Source of the DNA: Ctena decussata
Lineage: Eukaryota; Mollusca; Bivalvia; Lucinida; Lucinidae
DNA: 64,000 nucleotides
Direction of reading: 5' to 3'
Assembly (NCBI GenBank): GCA_963989385.1
Contig: OZ022508.1
Coordinates: 52,553,087-52,617,086, forward strand
Positions within the stretch are counted from its first letter, which is position 1. The number at the start of each line of letters is the position of its first letter. Shown piece by piece: positions 55,284-64,000 of this stretch. Both the position numbers and the translations under genes were made by a program. The notes beneath the pieces are model-generated. The model searched no databases, was not told the DNA's origin, and saw only the letters and a program-made list of their open reading frames with translations.

Positions 55284-56155
55284 TGCACCCTATCATCAAA
55301 ATATTCACAGGAATACTTACACAATTTATACCCAATGGACTCTTCTTTCCTTGTAAATCAGATGAGTCCATTTATCATTTTAGGGGTGTCTGGTGTCCGT
55401 AATTTTTTTTCTCATTTTTATAAGGTATACGGACACGGGTACATTCCACTAAATATTCATGAGAACTTGCCTCGCCCTTTTCGGGGAGAGCATTAGGTTA
55501 ACATTGTAACAGAGATGACGTCACCTGTCAATCATGCATGTTGGATTTATTACAGTATAAAAATGAGTTACAAACAGACGTATTTAATCGATATTTGCTT
55601 TTATCAGGACATTTGGTTGATTTTGGTACCTGATCCCCTAGTAGCAAAATATGCTATTTTTGGGGGTACGAAGTGGTGGTTACGATATTCCACCCAAAAT
55701 GGCGGCTTTGTGAGTTGGGAAGCAAGTAACTTTCTTCTCCTCAAACTGATTGGCTAGGGTTACACTCCTCAAACTGGTTGGCTAGGGTTGCAAGACAGGT
55801 TTGGAAAAGTTTGTATGTACAGTTTTTGAATAAAATGACAAGATGTTAACATTGACGTCCGTAGAAAATTATTGGTGGAATGCAACCACACAACACCATG
55901 CTCTTCCGCCATTTTTTTCAAGGGAGACAACTTTGGTGACTTCATTTATCCTTCCCTGGGCCACATCACTCTTCCAATAAGGGGTCTACTCTTAAATGAA
56001 AGAATTTGCTCCTAAAGGAGTTAAGAGTTGACCCCCCATTGACAAGGGAGGCAAAAATGTAAATGACAGAGTTGTTTCACATGAAAGTGTAGCCATTCAG
56101 TTTAGAATCTGAAAGTAGGTGCGCTAAGAAGACAAAGAAACACAGAGAAACTTAC
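55284..56155. other. Intron of the dermatopontin-like gene; no other gene seen
   Basis: Contains a diverged AAAGAATTTGCTCC hairpin copy near 55985-56050 and an imperfect duplication (CTCAAACTGRTTGGCTAGGG at about 55740-55790). Confidence 0.5.
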
Positions 56156-56287
56156 ACTCAAAGTTACAGCAGCGGAACTTAAACCTACGGTCGAACTCTT
56201 CCATGCCATAATAACTGTCCACTCCGTTTAAGAAGCCTCCGTCGGGACAGGTGAAGTCTATGGCCTCTCCAAAGTCGTTTACAATAC
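56156..56287 (-). CDS. Dermatopontin-like protein, exon 2 visible here
   Basis: Acceptor TTATAG| and donor TTTGAGT|GTAAGT bound 132 nt encoding IVNDFGEAIDFTCPDGGFLN then GVDSYYGMEEFDRRFKFRCC NFEC. The pattern F.C..G.....VxSYY....DRRF.FRCC is the repeat unit of dermatopontin, a small secreted matrix protein with a Tyr-rich, disulphide-bonded fold. The split codon joins correctly to exon 1 (G|GT gives Gly) and exon 3. In molluscs dermatopontins are known from shell matrix and other tissues. Confidence 0.85.
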
Positions 56288-56527
56288 CTATAAACGAAAA
56301 TATTTAATATTCAGATCCTTATGAATTTTATCTCATTCACAGAAGTACTGGGACATTTTTATACCGGGTTGCATAACCCTGTCCCAATAACTACGATATG
56401 TGCAAATTGCAAATTGACAGACGCTAGAAATATTAATTACTTGAGTGATTCAAATATATGTTCTCTACGCTCAAAATGGATCAGTTAGTTCTAAATCCAC
56501 TTTCAAACAAGTAGCCCAAAGGGCAAC

Positions 56528-58755
56528 AATTGCTCACCTGAGAGACATTGTAAACCTATAGGGATATTTAAGAAGCTCAAAGGCAGCTAACTCCACAGTC
56601 AGTGGTCCAATCAGGCTGAAAATTAAACTCATCCAAAACATTATGTATGCCCTCATTTAATATATGCAAGTTTAAAAAGTATCCGATCAAGAGCACAATA
56701 GACAGAGCTGTCAAGGGCAGCTAACTTCGTAGTGGTTGGCCTGATCTGGCCAAAATTTGAACTTGTTTAAGATATTACGCATTTCCTCATTATCTGCAAG
56801 TTTGAAAAGGATCGGATCAGTAGAAACCAAGAAAAAGTGGCGACTTTGATTTTTTGGATGCTCAGGGCAGGTACTCCATAGTCAGTGGTGGGATCTGCCG
56901 AAATGCTAACTTTTATGCATATCCTCATTACCTGCAAGTATGAAGAGGATCCGATGAAAAAAGAAAATGTGATGACGTTGTTTTCTCCATTATAACACTA
57001 TGGGATTTTTTTCAAATGCTCAAGGGCAGCTAACTCCATAGTCTGTGCTCGAATCCGGCCAAATTTCGAACTCATCCAAGCTCTTATGTATGTCATCATT
57101 ACCTGCAAGTATGATAAGGATCTAATCAAAAACCTTGATTGCAGCACCCTGAAAGTCAAACTTGCTCGAGATACTGTCATGCCCTACATTTGTGTGAATT
57201 TATTTTAGAATCCGTTGAGAAATGTAGGTGCTAGAGCGATGACAAAGTTTTTCTAAAAATAGCCACAGTGACCTTGACCTTGGGCACAGCATCCTGAAAG
57301 TCGAACTTGCTTGAGATATTGTCATACCCTACATTTGTGTCAAGTTATTTCAAAATCCATGGAGAAATGAAGGTGCTAGGGCGATGACAAAGTTTTTCTA
57401 AAAATAGCCACAGTGACCTTGACCTTGGGTGCAGCATCCTGAATGTCAAACTTGCTCAAGATATTGTCATGCCCTACATTTGTGTGAAGTTATTTTAAAA
57501 TCTGCTGAGAAATGTAGGTGCTACAGCGCTTACCAAGTTTTTCTAAAAATAGCCACATTGACCTTGACCTTGGGCGCAGCATCCTGAAAGTCGAACTTGC
57601 TTGAGATATTGTCATGCCCTACATTTGTGTGAAGTTATTTTAAGATCTGCTGAGAAATGTAGGTGCTAGAGCGCTGACAATGTTTTTCTAAAAATAGCCA
57701 CAGTGACCTTGACCTTGGGCACAGCACCCTGAAAGTCAAACTTGCTCGAGATATTGTCATGCCCTACATTTGTGTGAAGTTATTTTAAAATCTGCTGAGA
57801 AATGTAGGTGCTAGAGCGCTGACAAAGTTTTTCTAAAAATAGCCACAGTGTCCTTGACCTTGGGCGCAGCATCCTGAAAGTCAAACTTGCTCGAGATATT
57901 GTCATGCCCTACATTTGTGTGCAGTTATTTTAAAATCTGCTGAGAAATGTAGGTGCTAGAGAGCTGACAATGTTTTTCTAAAAATAGCCACAGTGACCTT
58001 GACCTTGGGTGCAGCACCCTGAAAGTCGAACTTGCTCGAGATATTGTCATGCCCTACATTTGTGTGAAGTTATTCTAAAATCCGTTGAGAAATGTAGGCA
58101 ATAGAGTGATGACAAAGTTTTTCTAAAAATATGTGATGTTGTTTTCTCCAGTATAACACTATGGGATTTTTTTCAAACGCTCAAGGGCAGCTAACTCCGT
58201 AGTCTGTGCTCGAATCTGGCCAAATTCTTATGTATGTCATCATTACCTGCAAGTATGATAATGATCTAAGCAAAAACAGTTGAGAAAACGTGATGACGCC
58301 ATTTTCCCCATTATAACCCTATGGGATTTTTTTTCAAACGCTCAAGGGCAGCTAACTCCGTAGTCTGTGCTCGAATCCGGCCAAATTTCGAACTCATCCA
58401 AGCTCTTGTGTATGTCATCATTACCTGCAAGTATGATAAGGATCTAATCAAAAACAGTCGAGAAAATGTGATGACGCCATTTTCCCCATTATAACCCTAT
58501 GGGGGCTATCTGTTGCCATGGAAACCAGAGTTCTGAGCTGATCGGCACCAAAACCTAATGCAGCCTTTCCCCCACCCAAATGATGCTTCAGATAAAATTT
58601 GATTGCGATCGGCCCACTGGTCTCTGAGATATTAATGTTTGAAATTGTTGACGCACCCACCCACGCACCCACCCACGCACCCACGGACGGACGGACGACG
58701 GCTCGACTCCCATCCTATAAGCTCACCTCTGAGCCTTCGGCTCAGGTGAGCTAAA
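56528..58755 (+). mobile_element. 2.2-kb tandem-repeat-cored element with GCTCACCTGAG ends
   Basis: It starts with ATTGCTCACCTGAG and ends with a hairpin (AGCTCACCTCTGAGCC TTC GGCTCAGGTGAGCT) followed by AA. Inside are CAGCTAACTCCATAGTCTGT modules, a seven-unit 145-bp satellite (57128-58130) and CACCCACGCACCCACGGACGG. A tandem-repeat core plus a terminal hairpin ending in CTAA resembles the bivalve pearl/Helitron-like non-autonomous elements as I recall them; that classification is an inference. It lies in the long intron of the dermatopontin-like gene. Confidence 0.65.
57128..58130. repeat. 145-bp satellite core, 7 units (orientation B)
   Basis: CTAGAGCG-type landmarks at 57231, 57375, 57521, 57665, 57811, 57956 and 58101 give a period of 144-146 bp. 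Units share GTGACCTTGACCTTGGG, CATCCTGAAAGTCRAACTTG, GATATTGTCATGCCCTACAT and GAGAAATGTAGGTGCTAGAG. Reverse complement of the 8.7-9.5 kb array. Confidence 0.95.
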
Positions 58756-60081
58756 AATATGATTTTAGATACAGTTCCACTCTTTGTAAGATATAGGCAC
58801 TATTCTAGAGATTAAAGTGTTTGTGAACTAATGTCATAATGTAAACGGGCCGAAAGCGATGGACCTTTAAAGTCTCCATAGTCCTATCTTTGGTAAAAAT
58901 CGTCAAAATACAAATCATTATGTAACCTGTACAGCCTTCAGAATTGATGAAAACATGTCGGTTGATGAGCTTTTTTGTATCATATAACTGGCAAAATAGA
59001 AGGAACAAGGTATTTTGAAAGAATGATAAGCCTCTCCATAAAAATACGGTTTTCGTCTCTGGTTCCCCTTAAAGCGATGAAATAATGCAACAGCGTCATA
59101 CGCAATGGGATCCTTGCTTAACATTTTTGTACATTGTATTCTTATCACCTGTGAAACGCCTGTACCTTGTATTTTTACCTCCTGTACCTTGTGTTTTTGC
59201 CGTGAAATAAAGCTTGTGAAATCGAAAGTAGGTCATTAGTTGGCAAGTAAAATGACCTAGTTATTTTTTCAAATCTATTTTATGGTAAACTCAATGACGT
59301 TTTGATTTTTCAAAGCCGGCCAATCACGATAATAATCAATGGTGAAACTGTAGTGAAAAGTTTGCAGCGATACCTCACGATGAAATATTTCATGCTGATA
59401 GAGCGTTGGACCTTTAACATTATCATGGAAACTACATGTTTGTAATCAATAAAAATAGTTTGTTACATACCAAAGATTATTGTAAAATGTAAACTTGAAC
59501 AAGCACTGTTCCCAGGAAACAAGAGTTTCATCAAAAGGTTTTGATATAGGGATCAAAAGTCATGTTTTGTGATTTTTTTCTCTTGTATTAACCAGGGGCC
59601 TTGCGAACGTTAATCTGTTGAAAAAAAATCTTTTTTTCGCTATAACTGAATACTTTCAACGAAATATTGGGTAAAATTTGCGAAAAATATAGCAATATGT
59701 TTTGACACCTTTTTTATAGTAAATGCGCCGATGCGTCAGTACGGCGTAGTTTCGACGTCATGTGCCCGCTGGGTGGTGTCGGTAACGGATTAAACACCGT
59801 TGTGGTAGTTTTTTGATTTCACAGATTTAGCTATTTCGGCTCTGATCAGTCTGCGCGGACCCTCAGGCAAACCTTAGGATCCCTGTTTGCATCCAGCAGA
59901 CACTCAACGCTGAATCAACACCAAATCCACCAAATCAACGTTCTGAGCCTATTGAGATATGCTTATAGGTCTTAGTAATTTTTAAGAAGTAGAACTTGCC
60001 ATTTCTGGTCGTTCAACAAGGTGAAAAATGACATAAATTCATCCATAAACTTCTAAATACCTTAATTTAAATGAATATCAT

Positions 60082-60112
<31 letters not shown>

Positions 60113-60385
60113 TTGACGAGTCATATGCAACAATGGATTTTTGATTACCCGAATAACCGATAATTTATTTTGCATTGGCGCTAATGGGGAACTAATATAA
60201 ATTAAACAATAAAAACCCATTTCTTGCGTTAAGGCCTAATAGCTTTTAAAAGAAAAATTCTTCAGCTTTTGAAAGAACATTTTTTCAACATTTTCTTTTT
60301 CTGTTAAATAAGTCCTTTTTTAGACATGAACAACACTACCATAACTCCTATTTGTTTCTATGGGAATGCCAGTGCTGAAATGATC
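58756..60385. other. Intronic stretch with old repeats; no gene seen
   Basis: Contains a segment (ACCTCACGATGAAATATTTC and ATGCTGATAGAGCGTTGGAC, about 59370-59415) whose inverse is at 35320-35370, half a family 2 MITE (59722-59772) and (TTTA)n at about 60077-60115. Confidence 0.5.
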
Positions 60386-61063
60386 TTTTTGGCTTGCCGT
60401 CTCGGCGGCAAGCCAGTATTCAAGTGGTTTAGTGATACCGAGTTATTTTCGGAAGAAACGATACGTCACACTTAGTCGGAAAATACCTCGAGAGTGTGTA
60501 CTGCAGTGTTTATATATAGCAATAGCGCAAAGCATTAGCTTTTCCAAAAATCATGCAGCGGCGTCGCGAAAAATAGGCCTTAGGACATATCGCATAATCT
60601 TACTGGTCAGAGCAGCCGGCACACTGTCCAGCGCCGGTGCCTTCATGGGATTTGATCAGTCTTTTTCGGCATAAATATTCTTCATGATGATCCATGATGC
60701 AGACATCTTTCATGCTGAGGATAGACTGATAAGATTGCGCATATGCCGGAGTGGGCTGATATGTGTATCTGTAAAAACTGAAAGAGCAGAGTTCAAATTT
60801 ATTGTTTAGATTTAGAAACAAGCGCTTTTGACGATTTTCTTCTCTTATCTAATTAACTGAAAAAATGTATTCCATATATCTAGAGTTTATAGTTTATTAA
60901 AGTCTCATTTTGGTGTGCTGTACAACATCACAGTACATACATGTTTATATACAGACATATAAAATACACCAAACCATTCTGTACAGAATTATAAGAGACT
61001 ATGTACATCATGCATTACACATAGATTTATCTTATCACCGCGGATAAAGGCTCCACAAAGGTA

Positions 61064-61340
61064 AAAATAATAATAATAATAATAAAAATACAGCGAACAT
61101 TGAATATTTTTCCACTTACGCGGCATTGCATCCATGGTGCCAGAGTACAGTCACTTCCTAAAAACTACACACTGGAATCAATGTTTCCCCCTCCTCAGCC
61201 ACACGGCGCATGAATTTACCAAAAGCGGCACAGTCAGGTACAGAAAACATGTGGCGGAAACCAGTGTCCAAACAGAATGCCCCCCCCCCCCCTGCACCGA
61301 CTTTGTGCACCGTAATACATGCTCCGTGAGGATGAAAAGG
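61064..61340 (-). mobile_element. LINE 3' UTR fragment with (ATT)n tail
   Basis: On the minus strand, GGTTTCCGCCACATGTT matches the 3' UTR of the LINE at 15046-16592. It ends in an (ATT)n-type tail (AATAATAATAATAATAA on +, 61064-61090). Only the 3' UTR is present, a severely 5'-truncated copy. Confidence 0.55.
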
Positions 61341-62605
61341 GGAAACACTTTGGAAAAAAAAGTCTACTATGTGGGAAAAAATCAGACAGTTAAACGAATA
61401 AATATGCTGGAAATAAACAGAGTTTCCGCCGTGTGCATCCAAGATACGCATTACAATAAACGTGAGGCTTAATTGCTTGTATGTAGAACTGACCGTGTTA
61501 TGTATGTAAAAGTCGGTAATGTCGGTGAACACTCAACGCTTACGCATTGCAACAGGCCTTTCCATGGCGCAAAGCGATATATTATGTACACATTTTTAGC
61601 ATCTGATAAATTTCCTTTTGTTGCCATCAACATGTTCATGAATAGCCTGAACAATGATACAGAAAAAGGGAACAATTCAGAATTGTTAAAATTTGAAACT
61701 GTAGGGGATTCAATGACAGCTTTATGACAAGGGAGGGGTTGGTCGGTTGGTGCGATGATACTGGGTATAACTTCCAGTGCCGGGGCGTCCTACTTATTTG
61801 GATTATAGTAGGCCAAGGGCCTACTGTGCTTGCGGTAGGTGCGGGTTGGGGTGTGTGGACATTTTTCTTACTTTTATAACACTCTCTAATGTGGCCTTCT
61901 TAGTTCAGCTATACAAATGTACAGAGAAATATTTACACTCAACGACGATTTCCTTAGATGAACCTATACTGGGGTGACGATGTTCATACATCCACGAACA
62001 ACACACATTCATGCAATCTTACGCGTAAGCAACGTCACGGATAGTTCAAATAAATGATTGGCTTACGTAACGATTGATATACGTCATGTCATAGTGACGG
62101 CTGCTGTATTTCGTTACCAAACACGTAACTATTATTCGTCCTTTGCTTGGCGTTTAATTAGTCAGAACTTCACGAATGAGTAAACAAAATTGATGTAAAA
62201 ACATAGCAAAAATATAAAGATAAATTTCATTTGTCGGGAGTTCATGGAAATACGAACGCAATAGGTTCCGTGCTTTGTTGTTCCCAAATGGTGTAAAGCA
62301 AGTTATTGTCAAAACAAAAACAGCATGCATTTTCTTCTCAGAGTGTCAAAGTTTTGTTCCAGTCACTGCCACTGATGCCACTTAAACCAAAAATAAACTT
62401 CAGTAAATATCAATTTATTTCATCTTTTGATGCCAAGTTCAGAAGTGCCAAGATTCCATAGACATGGGTTTGAAACAGTCTTTCCTAAAATTTTGATTCA
62501 GACTAAATGTGACTCAACAGCCGTAAAGAACAGACTTGAAATAGGTCCATATAGTTATTTAACTTGAGGCATGCCTAAAACGGCCGGCCAAAACGTTGGA
62601 AAACT

Positions 62606-62607
<2 letters not shown>

Positions 62608-62681
<74 letters not shown>
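62608..62681. repeat. Poly-T plus (GT)n tract
   Basis: About 32 T followed by about 20 GT units. The matching site in module copy 1 (52138-52191) has (GTT)n(GT)n instead. Confidence 0.95.
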
Positions 62682-62684
<3 letters not shown>

Positions 62685-62914
62685 CAATTTGTTTTCAAAT
62701 AAATTCTACACTTGTTTTTACCTTACACCCGTGGATAATGCCACCATTCAAGAAGTTAGAAATTAAATACTTTGCTAAATAAAAGTTAGCAACAGAAAGT
62801 GCACTGACAATCGGGTTCACTTCAATAACAACTCATGAAAAATTCACTGTTTTAGCTGTGCAAGCCTTCCTTTTAAAAGGAAATTTTATCTGTGTTCAAA
62901 TAATGATTGTATGA

Positions 62915-63111
62915 TCACACCGGGTAAGCGGCAATCGAAAACGCTCGTGCAGTCGATGAACCCGGATCAAAAACAGTTAGAAACAGAGTTTTCGATTGCG
63001 AATTGGCGACAATTTTCAATTGAAAACGCTGTTTTGCAATCGAAAACGCTGTTTTTGAGCAGCGTTAATCGATTGTTAGGAGCGTTCTCGATTGCCGCCT
63101 ACCCGGTGTGA
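62915..63111. mobile_element. MITE with CACACCGGGTAAGCGGCAATCG TIRs, copy 2
   Basis: TCACACCGGGTAAGCGGCAA at the left and TTGCCGCCTACCCGGTGTGA at the right are inverse with one mismatch. Its interior runs opposite to the 55-kb copy. Confidence 0.9.
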
Positions 63112-63609
63112 TGATTATATGAAAGAATTATGGGAGTATATGCATATTTCAAATCTGCGTTATTTGGCATAATTTTTGAAGATGTAGAATAAAAACATTT
63201 TGGTCCCTTTTTTTTTTTTTTTTTAATTTTGTGCATCGTATTTCGCCAATATTTTACATCTTCCGACCTCGGAAATTTTTCCAGTATCTGCCACCGGAGT
63301 CATTGTTGGAGATGATTTTAATCCATCCAGTATTAGCATTTTTATATTTTTATATTAGCACAATATGCGCTTTTTTGTTACATTCTCCGCGATTGGAACT
63401 TTTCTTTGTTTGCAATTATATAGTCAACAAAGAACTATTGAGCATTTTGAATTATTTTCTAAAGGGCCATATCTAGCCCTTATCGTACCAGGTCCTCTGG
63501 AAAACGTGATTTACGGCTGGATTCACAAATTTCATTTCAGTCAGAGCTCTAGATAAGAGGGAGTATTTGGTGATAATCAGGGATAATTTTTGTTACTTTT
63601 GCATAAAAA

Positions 63610-63676
63610 ACATATGTTGTGACCCCTCATCTGAACCGTCTCGACGAGACGGTTCAGATGAGGGGTCACAACATAT
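63610..63676. repeat. Perfect 33-bp hairpin
   Basis: CATATGTTGTGACCCCTCAT CTGAACCGTCTCG, one A, then the exact inverse. It has the same outer word (ATGTTGYGA) and layout as the hairpins at 49388 and 53024, but different, fully complementary stem bases. Confidence 0.95.
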
Positions 63677-63782
63677 GGTTTCAATAAAAAATAAGAAAAC
63701 TTTTCCATAATTATCATCAAGTACTCCCTCTTATCTACAGCTCCGTCAGTGACAGCCCGGTCAAGTTCCTACATATACTCAC

Positions 63783-64000
63783 CGGACGATCTACATGTGG
63801 TGTCTTTTGCCGGTAATCCTGGCACTATGCCACAAGAGAATTCCCATCGCCTGTCGCCTTGCCTTGCCTTGTATTCGCTGCTGATACGTACTATTTGTTT
63901 TCGATTACGACAACTGAATTGAAACGATCCTTTCCAGCTGTTGACAAATTCGGCGTTGACCACAACGGCTAACGCTGCCAAGACCACTAAGATATTCTGA
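63783..64000 (-). CDS. Dermatopontin-like protein, N-terminal exon (partial, off right edge)
   Basis: On the minus strand the frame is open from the window edge to a donor (TCGTCCG|GTGAGT, exon end 63783). It encodes a hydrophobic signal-peptide-like run (ILVVLAALAVVVNA), then EFVNSWKGSFQFSC, IVRISSEYKARQGDRRWEFSC and TTCRSSG. The pattern W..SF.F.C......I.S......DRRWEF.C is the first dermatopontin repeat. The ATG is not in the window; CAG just before AAT ATC at the edge could also be a splice acceptor. With exons 2 and 3 it forms a gene of more than 9.5 kb. The protein is predicted to be secreted. Confidence 0.85.

Larger units (their letters stand above)
60386..62890. mobile_element. Repeated module, copy 2 (with internal insertions)
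   Basis: Segments at 60386-60850 and 62215-62890 match 50862-51750 and 51740-52430. Between them lies unrelated DNA, including a LINE 3' UTR fragment (61064-61340). The opening hairpin reads GGCTTGCCGTCTCGGCGGCAAGCC, against CTTGCGCTGTCGAGCGCAGCGCAAG in copy 1: different stem, same pairing. Confidence 0.7.

Overview
The window is eukaryotic nuclear DNA: AT-rich and mostly non-coding, with intron-split genes, GT/AG splice sites, many degraded retrotransposons, and dense short inverted-repeat elements and satellites. The repeat repertoire (hairpin elements ending in ACTGTTTGC, elements with GAGCCGCGACACGAG ends, elements with CCCAGCAGGCACATGACGTC ends, and tandem-repeat-cored elements with GCTCACCTGAG ends) and the protein types suggest a marine bivalve mollusc, possibly a venerid clam. 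That species-level impression comes from memory and was not checked.

Layout. 0-5.7 kb: a nested pair of non-LTR retrotransposons (LINEs) whose fusion gives one long open frame with an endonuclease, a first reverse transcriptase (RT) that stops before its catalytic motif, and a second complete RT. 7.4-9.5 kb: a 5'-truncated LINE on the minus strand abutting a 145-bp satellite. 15.0-16.6 kb: another truncated minus-strand LINE with a long 3' UTR and an (ATT)n tail. 18-40 kb: three paralogous Ras-association-domain genes of the N-terminal RASSF (RASSF9/10-like) type. Each has its whole coding sequence in one exon, a 3' splice site directly before the ATG, and a predicted short non-coding first exon. 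Gene 1 (+) and gene 2 (-) are convergent; genes 2 and 3 are divergent (head to head) and are the closer pair. Conserved promoter motifs are shared among them. 40-53.7 kb: accessory DNA made of tandem repeats, miniature inverted-repeat elements (MITEs) and a local segmental duplication with later insertions. 54.5-64.0 kb: three minus-strand exons of a dermatopontin-like secreted extracellular-matrix protein, split by a 7.5-kb repeat-filled intron and running off the right edge.

The most notable signals are: (i) the in-frame double-RT LINE chimera; (ii) the RASSF-like trio with conserved 5' architecture and promoter words; (iii) eleven copies of a 15-bp motif (TGTCATYCCTGTTAC) in the first intron of gene 1; and (iv) several dispersed palindrome families whose stems differ between copies by compensating changes, so pairing is kept while sequence is not. 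No prokaryotic features, CRISPR arrays, rRNA genes or convincing functional tRNAs were seen. Splice sites and 5' exons are inferred from sequence only.
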